A model generated the notes under the pieces. The model ran no database searches and was not told where the DNA came from. It saw only the letters and a program-made list of their open reading frames with translations. A stretch of 64,000 bases of DNA from Tritrichomonas musculus (lineage: Eukaryota > Parabasalia > Tritrichomonadida > Tritrichomonadidae): positions 2,976,001 through 3,040,000 of the forward strand of contig JAPFFF010000002.1 in the NCBI GenBank assembly GCA_039105265.1. Direction: 5' to 3'. A program made the translations under genes and the position numbers. The stretch's first letter is position 1. Each line of letters begins with the position of its first letter. This document shows positions 29,544 through 40,034 of this stretch, piece by piece.

Positions 29544-32500
29544 ATGGCATATTTGCAATCAGCAGAAGACGCTAATTCGTTTGATACCCCTCCCGCTAAT
29601 TTTCGCGAAAATTTTTCTAACGATATCTCTTTTTATAAAGAAAACCTACCTAACCGACCCACTTCACCTCACCAACCCAATTCTTTACTTTATACGAATC
29701 AAACATCTATACCAAACTTTATAGACCAACCTTATCAAGATATATTCCTTTTCACGAATTACCATGAAAATCGTAAACTATCTCAATTTTCGGAGTCTAG
29801 CAAGTTTAATTATGACTCCTTTTCTATTTTCAATCCAAACACTTTTGAAATTCAATTTTATAATTTTAATAAATTTTCTTTTAACAACCGCGAACATTGT
29901 ATTAAACAACATCGCCCAACAAATAAACAATTTACTCCAAATGTTTACCATTTACAACATCCACCTAAATCTCATTTTGATATCCCAATTTCTCAACAAC
30001 ATAAACCACATCATAACCAGCTAATTCAATCGCAGATACAGAATAACAAACTGAAGAATTCTCAACAACAGAATATCCAATTGACGCAATCACAACAACA
30101 GACTCACCATTCAAATCTTTCACAAGTACAGAATAATCAACCGCAGACTGAACTATCAATACTATCGCACAAACAGTCAAGTCAGCCGATACAATCACAA
30201 AAACATCAACAGCTTTCTACGCAGCCACAATATCTGATTAATCATTCTCGGCGGTCAATTCCACCAAACAACCAGTCAACAAGACCAAATCTATGGAGTA
30301 AACAGATGACACATTCGAACTTTCGGAATTTCCAGTCAATGCATTCACAAACACAAAACAGCCAATTGCTACATTCTCAGATACAGAACAACCAATCGAT
30401 ATATTCACTGACACAGAGCGCACGGATGCAAATCAACCAGTCGATGCACTCACAGACACACAGCAAACAGAAGATGCATTCACAGTCACAAAACAACCAG
30501 TCTTTGAACTCACAGACTCACAGCAACCAATGGCACCCACTTACGCAAAGCAACCAGTCGATGCTTTCACAGACGCAAAGCAACCAGTCGATACATTCAC
30601 AGAAGCATAGCATCCAGATGATACATTCACAAATACAGAACATTCAATCGATGCATTCTAAGACGCAAAACAATCAGTCAATACATTCATTGACGCAAAA
30701 CAATCTACTGAGGCATTTACAGATGCAAACCAAACAGTCGATGTATTCAAAGTCACAGAACAATCAAATGTTGCATTCAAAGACACAAAATAACCAGTCA
30801 ATACATCCATCGATACAGAGCAATCAGCCAATACAGTCTCATACACTGTACATCCAATCGATGCACTCACAGAAACAGATTCAGAACAACTATCCGAAGA
30901 ATTTACTGTTTCAAAACAGCCAATCATTACATTTGCAATCACAGTACTACCAGACACTGACTCCTTCACAAGTTATTAGCTCTAACGTTGATGAAGAAAA
31001 TCTGACATTCGCCATGAAAATGAAGAGAGGGCTAGTTGAAGACCCAACTATCTGTACAGAAATAGATACGATTAATGCCCCCAGTACAACAGTTGATGAC
31101 GATGAAATCGAAGAATTTGACTATAAACAAGATGATTTCCTCTTCCTCCCGGAATTGAATCCATTGACTCAACTAAAGCAGTCATTTGATAATGAAGAAA
31201 ATCTGACATTTATCATGAAAATGAAGAAAGGACTGGTTGAAGACCCTACTTCATATACAGATAATGATATACTTTGTGTCACCAGTACAACATCTAATGA
31301 CGAAGACATCGAGGAGTTCGACTACAAGCCGGATTCCTTCCTCTTCCTTCAGGAATTGAACCCATCGACTCAATTAATGAATTCATTTGACAACGAAGAA
31401 AATTCCACATTTATCATGAAATTGAAGAGAGGACTTGTTGAAGACCCAAGTATTGATACAGAAAACGAGGTATGTAAAGTTCCTAGTACAACAGTTGATG
31501 ACGAAGACATCGAGGAGTTCGACTACAAGCCGGATACCTTCCTCTTCCTTCAGGAATTGAACCCATCGACTCAATTAATGAATTCATTTGACAACGAAGA
31601 AAATCTGACATTTATCATGAAAATGAAGAAAGGACTGGTTGAAGACCCTACTTCATATACAGATAATGATATACTTTGTGTCACCAGTACAACATCTAAT
31701 GACGAAGACATCGAGGAGTTCGACTACAAGCCGGATTCCTTCCTCTTCCTTCAGGAATTGAACCCATCGACTCAATTAATGAATTCATTTGACAACGAAG
31801 AAAATTCCACATTTATCATGAAATTGAAGAGAGGACTTGTTGAAGACCCAAGTATTGATACAGAAAACGAGGTATGTAAAGTTCCTAGTACAACAGTTGA
31901 TGACGAAGACATCGAGGAGTTCGACTACAAGCCGGATACCTTCCTCTTCCTTCAGGAATTGAACCCATCGACTCAATTAATGAATTCATTTGACAACGAA
32001 GAAAATTCCACATTTATCATGAAAATGAAGAGAGGGCTTGTTGAAGACCCATCCATTTTAACAGAGTTTGACACAACAATAGTCTCCAATCCAATATTGG
32101 ATAATTTTGACACAGATGATTTTGATTATAAAACTGACTCTTTTCTTTTTTCCCCTGAGTTGAGCTTAACTTCTCATATTTCATTTCCTGCAGATACAAA
32201 GCAATATGTCGATAAATTCACTAATATAGAACAAACAGGCGTTTCATTCACAAATACAAAGCAATCAATCAATGATTTCACAAGTGCTAAGCAACCAATT
32301 GTAGTTTGCAATGATGCAGAACAATCTATTGATGCATTTGTAAATGCAGGACAACCAGTTGATACATTAAGAGATCCAGAACATCCAGTCAAGACATTCA
32401 ATGTCGCGGAACAATCAGCCGATGCACTCAAAGACGCAGAATTATCTGATGACGCATTCACTAATACAGAACATTCTGTCGACGCATTTGCAGACACAGG

Positions 32501-35500
32501 ACATCCATTTGAAGAACCCATTGGCGCTGAACACACAAATGCAAAACAAGTAAATGATGTTATCACAGACACTGAACAACCAATTAATGAATTCACTGAC
32601 ACTAATTATGTAGATACAGAACAATCAGACGATGCACTCACAGACACTGAACACACAAATGCAGATCAACCAGCTGATGCATTCAAGCAACCTGAGGCAT
32701 TCATAGATGCAGAGCAACCAGTCTATTTATCCACAGACCTTGAGCAATCAGACGAAACATTCGAAGCCACTGGACAAGCAGACGCAGTACTACGAATCGA
32801 TTCTTTCGAAGACACAGAACAATTAATCGATGCTATCACTGACGCAAAAATATTAGCCGATACATTCACAGATGATGAACACACAGATGCAGATCAACCA
32901 GTCGATGTAGTTGCAGACATAGGACTACCACCCGATACTTTTGCAGAAGCTGAAAACACATTTGCAGAAAAACCAGTCGATACATTCACAGGCTCAGATC
33001 TATCAGAAGATACATTCACAGGTACTGAACAACTAACTGATACACTCTCAGATGCAGTACTACCGGCCAATTCATTCACAGACACAGTACAATCAGTCGA
33101 TGCGCTCGCTGATACTAAACAACTAATGGATTCATCCACTTATCCAGAGCAATTAGACGATGCATTCACACCTGCAAAAAATTCTTTCAAATCAGTCACT
33201 CTGTCAACTCATTCTAAGAAGCAGCAGCAAAACCAAGTAAATCGCTCGCACCAGCAGCAAATTCGTTTCAAGCACTTTCGCCAACAGCACAAATACCAAA
33301 AACATAAACAAAGGACACTGTCAAAACGTCATATTGACCAAACAAAACAGAAAGACCAATCAAATGCACTCGCTGAGAACAATTCAACCCAATCTAAGCA
33401 TAAAGAGGAGAAAGACAGTTCTATCACAGGTGCTGATAATTCTTTGCATGATAAACAGTCCCCTGTTAATTCTAATGATTTCCGTTCCCATGACTCTGAT
33501 TTCATGGATAGATGTGAAATAGTTCTCGCTCCTTCACCCACAAATTCCGATTCCTCTCTTTCTTACTCCTCTGATGATTGTGATGCTTTCGATATCTTAA
33601 ATCCTGTAATCTCTCTACCTAAAGATTCTAATAATTCTCATAAGAAGATAAACAACAGCAACATTCTGTATGACATTACACAAAACTTTCAACATCTATG
33701 CTGGTCAGAAAAAGATGATAGCAGACTCCTCAGTCTCTTCAATAAATTTGGTCCTAATTGGAACAAAATTGCTAATAGAATGAACAAAAACTGTGATGAC
33801 ATCAAATTACATTTCAATTTTCTTATCAATCAAAGAGACTTTTGTAATACTAGCTCAGATTCTTCTTATGATGATTGTTTTGACCGTAATCAGCAGCAGG
33901 ATTCTAATGACATGACTTACACTTATCTAGAAGACGAAATAATACTACAATGTTATGCTGCTGACATTTCGACTGATCTAAGCAAATATCCAGATTTACT
34001 ACATGATAAATCTTTTAAGCAGTGCAAGGAAAGATTACATAACGTTCTCCTCTATAAAACAAACAAAACAGCTTGGTGCAAATTTGAAGATGACATCTTA
34101 TTAGAATCTTATTGGATGATTGGACCTAGATGGCTGTCATTGAGCCGACTTATTAAACAGCACGATCCCCACGATATTCGTTGTAGATGTGCAATTCTCC
34201 TCAAGTCTTCTCTCAATCTCAACTATGAGATCTCAGACTTCATTGACTTCGATAAAGTTAGAATCAATATCAACAAAGGTTCAAACACTCATTCCATTAA
34301 TACCTCACAGGAAATCTCCAGTTATGACACATTAATTGATGACATCACGTACAGTCCAAATCAAGATGAATATTGTTCACCAAATTCTAGCTCAACCTCA
34401 TTTGAAGATTCGCTTATCGACTGCCTTAACGTTCAAGATGATTCTGATACAACCATTTTATTATCAAATCTCAAAAACACAGAGTATCTCTGTGAGAAGA
34501 CATTTAATGTTAATTCTAACATCGCTGATCTTCTCCAAACATCAAACAATTGGCCAGCTCCAATACCAAACATTTGTTATTTTGATGATTGCAATCATAT
34601 TGCAGAATCTGAAGGAAGCTTGCGAGTGCACATCAGAAACTTTCATAAAGTCGATACTTCATTGATTAAAGATGAGATTGTGAACATCATTTCACATATG
34701 TCAAAGAAACGGATAAAACCGTTCTTTGACTTTAAAAATGGACAAATGGCAAAAAACAATAATCTGATGATTCTTTGCCATCAACCGAATTGTAATTACA
34801 TGAGTGACAGAGACTCAAATATGGCCAAACACCGCTGCAGACACTCCTCATACTTCCGACACATTGAAAATCTTGGAAGATTCTGGGGTTCATTAAAGAC
34901 ATGGTATGAAACAGTTCATCGATTACCAACAATTAATGAGCTCCTAGGCAGCAATGAAGTGTGGGTTTGTAAAAAATGTGACTTCTCTGCTGGTGATGAG
35001 AATGCTCTCAAAAACCATGTCTATCGTAGTCACGCAATTAAAGTCAACTCTGACTTGCACAATTACTGTGACAATGCAATCTTATCTTTCTCGTTCGACG
35101 ATGATCTGCCCCACACTAACGTTGAACCTGCAACCAACAAACACTTGTTAACGGACAACACATCACAGTCACATTCACCTCAGAATAAAAGAGTTGAAAA
35201 AAGTGGATCTCACCAACAAAAAAGTGACAACGTTTTCAATACAGTTGACAAAATATATTTCGATATTTTGAAAGAATCTGATTCTGACTCTGATTCTTGT
35301 TGTTCCTTTAATAATAATTTACAAATCAATCCAAAGAAAATCGTTCAGAGCCCTCCTGATGTTCTAACTAACGGCTCGCCTACATCTCATAATATGTCTC
35401 CCCAGCTGCCACTGTCATCCACAGACCAGCATTCTCAGTCTAATACACAGATTGATTCTCCTCTTTCATTAAACTTTTTTCCCTCTGATATTCAACATTC

Positions 35501-38500
35501 TTTGAGTCATAATTGCGCTATTGATGAACATCACGTAACAGCATTTGATTTGCATCCATCTTTGAATGAAAATGATGGGCTTTGCTCTTATATTGGCAAT
35601 TATATTGATTATGTAAATAAGAAAGATCATCATAATTCTCAAATTGATAATCATCTTTCTGAACATCACATCAATCCAATTGAAAATCATCTTTCTCGAA
35701 TTAGTAACACTCAATTCGAAACTAATCAAAACATTGAAGAACATCACATCAATCCAATTGAAAATCATCTTTCTCGTAATAACAACACACAATCTAAAAC
35801 TAATCAAAACATTGAAGAACATCACATCACACAAACTGAAAATCATCTTTCTCGAATTAGTAACACTCAATTCGAAACTAATCAAAACATTGAAGAACAT
35901 CACATCACTCAAATTGAAAATCATCTTTCTCAAAATAGTAACACTCAATTCGAAACTAATCAAAACATTGAAGAACATCACATCACTCAAATTGAAAATC
36001 ATCTTTCTCAAAATAGTAACACTCAATTCGAAACTAATCAAAACATTGAAGAACATCACATCACTCAAATTGAAAATCATCTTTCTCAAAATAGTAACAC
36101 TCAATTCGAAACTAATCAAAACATTGAAGAACATCACATCACTCAAATTGAAAATCATCTTTCTCAAAATAGTAACACTCAATTCGAAACTAATCAAAAC
36201 ATTGAAGAACATCACATCACTCAAATTGAAAATAATCTTTCTAGAAATAATAGCAATCAACCCGAAGCTAAAGGTATTATCGAAGAACATCACAATTCGC
36301 CTATTGAACTTCGTCATTCTCACAATCATATTCCTAATTCCGAATCACACAATAATATAACTTTCGACTCATTCTCGTTTAGTGATTCAGACAGTGAGGA
36401 GCAGATCTCAGACTCACCTCATAACAATAATATAACATCACATAATTGTAGAAGTCTCAACATCCCAAGCCGATTCAATGATTTACGCCAATCCAGAAGA
36501 AAAATTCGTAAGCCATTGAATCGTATCACTATGACCTCAAATAATTCTAATTACATTTACAACTTCCCAACAGACCCGAAGATGAAGAAGATATCGCAAG
36601 GACTGAAATGGTTCAATGATGCTCAACAAAGAGGCTGTATTCATCTTCCCAAACTGGACCGGGACAAAAGGAAGCTGATATCCTCTGGTCTCAAAGATCT
36701 CTTTCAACTTGAACTCACGCCTCTCATCATTGAATTCAATCCAACTGCAATGGAGGATGTTGACCCTCAATTGAGATGGAAAATCTTTGAGGGTGCGTAT
36801 GAAGAATCACTTCACCGTATCAGAACTCATGTCGCTCTCAAACTTAATATTGAACCTTCGTTCATCTATCACAAAAGGAAAAAACGCCAGTTCAATAATA
36901 TTAAACACGAAGAACTCTTCAGTATTCAAAGAAAATTGAGTAATCTCAAAAAACTGGCAAGCGACATTGAAGTAGTTAACGAAATGGACAGACTGGCAGA
37001 AGACTCAAAATTTGAGAAAGCATTGAGTCGAATCATACAAAATGTCCAAGTCATCCCACCTGAAGTCAGAATTGAACTTTTTAATAAGGAGAACGTTTTA
37101 GACATATGTGATGATTTATGTTACATTAAGGAAAAAGCAGCAGCGTGTTCGAAATGGATTGAGGGGAAAATTGGTCAGCTTATAAAAGACGAAATGAGCT
37201 TAAAAAGTCAGAACATTCAAAAAAAGAGGTTACAAGAAGCATACTCAGATAACGCTAAGAAAACATTAAACAATTTTATATTCAACAAATCTTCCCCTGA
37301 ATGTCAGATTGATGAAGATGTGGTTAGAGACTATTTTGCATCAACATTCAGCAGAAATGTAAAAGTATTCCAACCAGATGAAGAAGGAATTTTTTCACTT
37401 CATGAAACTTTTTCTGATGACGATAGAAGAGAATTCATTGATTTCATCAGTAACAAAGATGAAATAATTAACGTTATTAAATCGAGAAAATACGAATCTG
37501 CTGCAGGTCCCGATGCTATTGACTATTCAATTTTCAAGTTGGTTCCGAACGCTGCAGCTGACTTCATCGTCGCAATTAACGATATCATCATCAACTATAA
37601 CCGTGTTCCAAGCGGTTGGAAAACGTCTCATACAAGGTTAATATATAAGAAAGGTGACCCTAGTACCCCAAACAACTGGAGACCGATATCTATTTCAAAT
37701 GCGATATACAGAATATTCAGTTGTTTGTGGGCACGGGGTATCAACTTTTTCAATACAAGACTTAACGTATTTTCCCCTAATCAAAGAGGATTCATTGCAG
37801 GCATAAACGGTTGTTCTGATAATGCATCTATTATTTCTGAGTTATATTGTGACGCAATCAGAAAGAATAAGGATATCATTATAACCGCTCTTGATTTCAA
37901 AAACGCATTTGGCTCAGTCCCTCATGAGATGATATTCTCATCTCTTATAATGAAAGGCTTCCCTGAAAAATTCATTGATATTATTAAAGACGTTTATCTA
38001 GGAGCCACAACTAATATCGTCACATCAAGCTACTCTTCAAAAGCGATAGATATCAAGAAAGGTACAAAACAAGGGTGCCCCGTCTCCCCTCTCCTCTTCA
38101 ACCTTTGCCTGGAACCATTATTTGAGGCGATCAATAATCTCAATAAAAATGACGGATACAAATTTGGCCCTAGAGATGATCGTTCTTCATTCAATATTTT
38201 GGCCTATGCAGACGATATCTTACTTATCTCAGATTCATATCATGGAATGAACAACATGCTCAGAACTTGCGAACGATTTTGTCAGTACTCTGGGATGGAA
38301 CTTGCTCCTTTGAAATCCTGTTCGTTCGGATATCTCCTCAATAACCGTCGGAGATGTGGTCTGTCTCAAGGCTTTTCAATCAACAACGTCATGATCCCCT
38401 TCGTTGGCATTGATGAATCTATCCGTTATCTTGGGACACCGATAACTGCCAGAAAAACCGCCAAACTTAAAACATCAACTGACATTGTTTTGAAATTTAT

Positions 38501-40034
38501 TTCTAAAGCTCAGAAGATTTTTAACTCTGATCTTAAAATAGTTCAAAAAGTTCATGCATTCAAAACATTCTTGATTCCGACCCTTGACTTCTCTCTTCAG
38601 AATGGTCAATTAAAGGTGAAAGACATTGAGAGAATTGATGATACATTAGGTGCTATGGTTAACAAACTTATCGGAGGTGCCTTACCCATTGCCATTAAGC
38701 ATGCTTCATGGAAAGATGGCGGTTTGTCTATACCATCTATCAAGGAAAAAAGTGACACTGGTAAAATTAAATCTTTTCTAAGAATGTTCCTGAACAAAGA
38801 TACTCTTATCAGGAAACTCACAAACATTTCAATTGAAAACGAAAGACATATGAGAAAAATTGGTATCGTTAACGATATCAGCTCACAAAAATTCCTCAAC
38901 TGGAACTCCGATACACAAGACACAGAAGCTCCAGGGACCAATTCCATTATCAACAGAGCCAGAAAAGCTCTGAAAAACTTGGACTTAACCCTCAGCTACG
39001 ATGACGATAACCTCAACGATGACACTCTGAACACCTCATATCACAATGATTGCCCTCAATTGGTCCTCACAGATACATTGACACATGACAGCGTTCATCT
39101 TCAAAACTGCAAAAATTTGTCACTTTTCTTAACGGAAAGGAGAAGGGACAGATGGAAATCAAAATTAGCAGCCAATACATTTCACCTTCACTCCCTATCA
39201 GCATTCAATAATAATCCGTTATCTAACGACTACGCAGTTAGACAGCAGTATCCCGTAAGTGACACTTTTTTCAAATTCGCCTTCCAAAGTAGGGCAAACC
39301 TTTTGCCTACGCCTGAGTTTGTTGAAATAATGAATAACCGCCAACATTCACCTTGTGAATTGTGCTTGAGGCAAAATAAAAGCAGGAATCAAAGCCTGGC
39401 CCACATCCTTAATGGCTGCACTGCAAAATATCAAGCATATACTCAAAGACATAACAAAGTTCAGGCCGCTATCGTAAAACACGTTAGAAATTTACATGAC
39501 GTAGACGAAATTTATTGTGACAGGTCACTTCATCTTAATGAATTACCTGATAACCTTAAACGGTTGAGACCCGATATCGTGATATGGCTGAATAACCGTT
39601 CAAAATGTTTTATCATCGAGATCAGTGTCCCGTACGCTTGTCAAAGAGATGGTGAAGATACACTTTCAATGGTTTACAACCAAAAGAAAGACAAATACAG
39701 AGACCTCATTAATCACATAAGGGGTCTTAAAATACAAGTTCAACTTTTTGTGATTATCGTTTCTTCTCTTGGTGCAGTCTATAAAGATTCGTTAACAGAT
39801 ATCAATCATCTTTTTCTTTACAAAAGTATAGGTAAAACTGTTATCAGAAGTGTTTCAAGAGCTGCCCTCATCGGGTCTCTGAAAATTTGGTTTGAATGTC
39901 CCCACAGAAGTTCAGATCACATGGCAAATAGTTCTGGGGCCCCTCTTAATTGCAATGAAACACTTGATTCGGTTTCTGAAGATGATGAAGACGATGAACC
40001 ATCTCATGAAAATTTATATACACAAAATCTTTAA
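29544..40034 (+). CDS. LINE polyprotein: Myb, zinc fingers, reverse transcriptase, RLE endonuclease
   Basis: 3,496 residues from the first ATG; an in-frame TAG at 29532 fixes the start. In order: a Q/N/S/H-rich repeat region (about 150-475); six 67-residue units (about 485-880; ENLTFIMKMKKGLVEDP); an acidic T-E-Q-P-V-D-A-F-T-D decapeptide region (about 883-1210); Myb/SANT-like repeats (W1387 CWSEKDDSRLL...GPNWNKIANRM; a divergent one at 1456-1508; W1511 AWCKFEDDILLES...GPRWLSLSRLI); three C2H2 fingers near 1678, 1745 and 1809; a 26-residue repeat linker (about 2045-2240; EEHHITQIENHLSQNSN); reverse transcriptase (about 2600-2960) with GPDAIDY, LDFKNAFGSVPH, GTKQGCPVSPLLFN and YADD at 2888-2891; CCHC at C3271/C3274; and the endonuclease R3342-P-D3344, E3359, then KKDKY. 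The Myb and finger domains presumably find the tRNA target. R2-type ORFs are usually near 1,100 residues. Confidence 0.93.
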   Translation: MAYLQSAEDANSFDTPPANFRENFSNDISFYKENLPNRPTSPHQPNSLLYTNQTSIPNFIDQPYQDIFLFTNYHENRKLSQFSESSKFNYDSFSIFNPNTFEIQFYNFNKFSFNNREHCIKQHRPTNKQFTPNVYHLQHPPKSHFDIPISQQHKPHHNQLIQSQIQNNKLKNSQQQNIQLTQSQQQTHHSNLSQVQNNQPQTELSILSHKQSSQPIQSQKHQQLSTQPQYLINHSRRSIPPNNQSTRPNLWSKQMTHSNFRNFQSMHSQTQNSQLLHSQIQNNQSIYSLTQSARMQINQSMHSQTHSKQKMHSQSQNNQSLNSQTHSNQWHPLTQSNQSMLSQTQSNQSIHSQKHSIQMIHSQIQNIQSMHSKTQNNQSIHSLTQNNLLRHLQMQTKQSMYSKSQNNQMLHSKTQNNQSIHPSIQSNQPIQSHTLYIQSMHSQKQIQNNYPKNLLFQNSQSLHLQSQYYQTLTPSQVISSNVDEENLTFAMKMKRGLVEDPTICTEIDTINAPSTTVDDDEIEEFDYKQDDFLFLPELNPLTQLKQSFDNEENLTFIMKMKKGLVEDPTSYTDNDILCVTSTTSNDEDIEEFDYKPDSFLFLQELNPSTQLMNSFDNEENSTFIMKLKRGLVEDPSIDTENEVCKVPSTTVDDEDIEEFDYKPDTFLFLQELNPSTQLMNSFDNEENLTFIMKMKKGLVEDPTSYTDNDILCVTSTTSNDEDIEEFDYKPDSFLFLQELNPSTQLMNSFDNEENSTFIMKLKRGLVEDPSIDTENEVCKVPSTTVDDEDIEEFDYKPDTFLFLQELNPSTQLMNSFDNEENSTFIMKMKRGLVEDPSILTEFDTTIVSNPILDNFDTDDFDYKTDSFLFSPELSLTSHISFPADTKQYVDKFTNIEQTGVSFTNTKQSINDFTSAKQPIVVCNDAEQSIDAFVNAGQPVDTLRDPEHPVKTFNVAEQSADALKDAELSDDAFTNTEHSVDAFADTGHPFEEPIGAEHTNAKQVNDVITDTEQPINEFTDTNYVDTEQSDDALTDTEHTNADQPADAFKQPEAFIDAEQPVYLSTDLEQSDETFEATGQADAVLRIDSFEDTEQLIDAITDAKILADTFTDDEHTDADQPVDVVADIGLPPDTFAEAENTFAEKPVDTFTGSDLSEDTFTGTEQLTDTLSDAVLPANSFTDTVQSVDALADTKQLMDSSTYPEQLDDAFTPAKNSFKSVTLSTHSKKQQQNQVNRSHQQQIRFKHFRQQHKYQKHKQRTLSKRHIDQTKQKDQSNALAENNSTQSKHKEEKDSSITGADNSLHDKQSPVNSNDFRSHDSDFMDRCEIVLAPSPTNSDSSLSYSSDDCDAFDILNPVISLPKDSNNSHKKINNSNILYDITQNFQHLCWSEKDDSRLLSLFNKFGPNWNKIANRMNKNCDDIKLHFNFLINQRDFCNTSSDSSYDDCFDRNQQQDSNDMTYTYLEDEIILQCYAADISTDLSKYPDLLHDKSFKQCKERLHNVLLYKTNKTAWCKFEDDILLESYWMIGPRWLSLSRLIKQHDPHDIRCRCAILLKSSLNLNYEISDFIDFDKVRININKGSNTHSINTSQEISSYDTLIDDITYSPNQDEYCSPNSSSTSFEDSLIDCLNVQDDSDTTILLSNLKNTEYLCEKTFNVNSNIADLLQTSNNWPAPIPNICYFDDCNHIAESEGSLRVHIRNFHKVDTSLIKDEIVNIISHMSKKRIKPFFDFKNGQMAKNNNLMILCHQPNCNYMSDRDSNMAKHRCRHSSYFRHIENLGRFWGSLKTWYETVHRLPTINELLGSNEVWVCKKCDFSAGDENALKNHVYRSHAIKVNSDLHNYCDNAILSFSFDDDLPHTNVEPATNKHLLTDNTSQSHSPQNKRVEKSGSHQQKSDNVFNTVDKIYFDILKESDSDSDSCCSFNNNLQINPKKIVQSPPDVLTNGSPTSHNMSPQLPLSSTDQHSQSNTQIDSPLSLNFFPSDIQHSLSHNCAIDEHHVTAFDLHPSLNENDGLCSYIGNYIDYVNKKDHHNSQIDNHLSEHHINPIENHLSRISNTQFETNQNIEEHHINPIENHLSRNNNTQSKTNQNIEEHHITQTENHLSRISNTQFETNQNIEEHHITQIENHLSQNSNTQFETNQNIEEHHITQIENHLSQNSNTQFETNQNIEEHHITQIENHLSQNSNTQFETNQNIEEHHITQIENHLSQNSNTQFETNQNIEEHHITQIENNLSRNNSNQPEAKGIIEEHHNSPIELRHSHNHIPNSESHNNITFDSFSFSDSDSEEQISDSPHNNNITSHNCRSLNIPSRFNDLRQSRRKIRKPLNRITMTSNNSNYIYNFPTDPKMKKISQGLKWFNDAQQRGCIHLPKLDRDKRKLISSGLKDLFQLELTPLIIEFNPTAMEDVDPQLRWKIFEGAYEESLHRIRTHVALKLNIEPSFIYHKRKKRQFNNIKHEELFSIQRKLSNLKKLASDIEVVNEMDRLAEDSKFEKALSRIIQNVQVIPPEVRIELFNKENVLDICDDLCYIKEKAAACSKWIEGKIGQLIKDEMSLKSQNIQKKRLQEAYSDNAKKTLNNFIFNKSSPECQIDEDVVRDYFASTFSRNVKVFQPDEEGIFSLHETFSDDDRREFIDFISNKDEIINVIKSRKYESAAGPDAIDYSIFKLVPNAAADFIVAINDIIINYNRVPSGWKTSHTRLIYKKGDPSTPNNWRPISISNAIYRIFSCLWARGINFFNTRLNVFSPNQRGFIAGINGCSDNASIISELYCDAIRKNKDIIITALDFKNAFGSVPHEMIFSSLIMKGFPEKFIDIIKDVYLGATTNIVTSSYSSKAIDIKKGTKQGCPVSPLLFNLCLEPLFEAINNLNKNDGYKFGPRDDRSSFNILAYADDILLISDSYHGMNNMLRTCERFCQYSGMELAPLKSCSFGYLLNNRRRCGLSQGFSINNVMIPFVGIDESIRYLGTPITARKTAKLKTSTDIVLKFISKAQKIFNSDLKIVQKVHAFKTFLIPTLDFSLQNGQLKVKDIERIDDTLGAMVNKLIGGALPIAIKHASWKDGGLSIPSIKEKSDTGKIKSFLRMFLNKDTLIRKLTNISIENERHMRKIGIVNDISSQKFLNWNSDTQDTEAPGTNSIINRARKALKNLDLTLSYDDDNLNDDTLNTSYHNDCPQLVLTDTLTHDSVHLQNCKNLSLFLTERRRDRWKSKLAANTFHLHSLSAFNNNPLSNDYAVRQQYPVSDTFFKFAFQSRANLLPTPEFVEIMNNRQHSPCELCLRQNKSRNQSLAHILNGCTAKYQAYTQRHNKVQAAIVKHVRNLHDVDEIYCDRSLHLNELPDNLKRLRPDIVIWLNNRSKCFIIEISVPYACQRDGEDTLSMVYNQKKDKYRDLINHIRGLKIQVQLFVIIVSSLGAVYKDSLTDINHLFLYKSIGKTVIRSVSRAALIGSLKIWFECPHRSSDHMANSSGAPLNCNETLDSVSEDDEDDEPSHENLYTQNL
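30000..30965 (+). repeat. 30-bp minisatellite, read as Q-N-N-Q-S-x-H-S-Q-T
   Basis: About 30 degenerate copies of a 30-bp unit close to ACAGAACAACCAGTCGATGC plus ATTCACAGAC. In the LINE ORF it is read with codons CAG AAC AAC CAG TCG ATG CAT TCA, giving a polar Q/N/S/H tract. The same unit returns at 32190-33175 in a different frame. Confidence 0.85.
30990..32185 (+). repeat. 201-bp tandem repeats in the LINE ORF
   Basis: Six units near 31000, 31201, 31402, 31603, 31804 and 32005 encode a 67-residue block with ENxTFxMKxKxGLVEDP and DIEEFDYKxDxFLFxxELNP. Units 2+3 and 4+5 are almost identical as a 402-bp pair, showing a recent duplication on top of older ones. Confidence 0.9.
32190..33175 (+). 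repeat. 30-bp minisatellite, read as T-E-Q-P-V-D-A-F-T-D
   Basis: About 33 degenerate copies of the same 30-bp unit found at 30000-30965, here read one base earlier (ACA GAA CAA CCA GTC GAT GCA TTC ACA GAC), giving an acidic protein tract. Confidence 0.85.
35680..36265 (+). repeat. 78-bp tandem repeats in the LINE ORF
   Basis: About 7-8 units encode EEHHITQIENHLSQNSNTQF plus ETNQNI. The central units (about 35890-36220) are nearly identical; the first ones carry NPIENHLSR or TQTENHLSR variants. They form a flexible linker between the fingers and the reverse transcriptase. Confidence 0.9.

Noticed and set aside
30238-33139. Minus-strand frames within the LINE repeats
   Set aside because: They repeat with the same 30-bp and 201-bp periods as the sense frame, so they are mirror images of it, not genes.
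35469-36360. Frames of 286 and 238 codons across the 78-bp repeats
   Set aside because: The period of 78 is a multiple of three, so a stop-free unit leaves several frames open; there is no independent evidence for coding.
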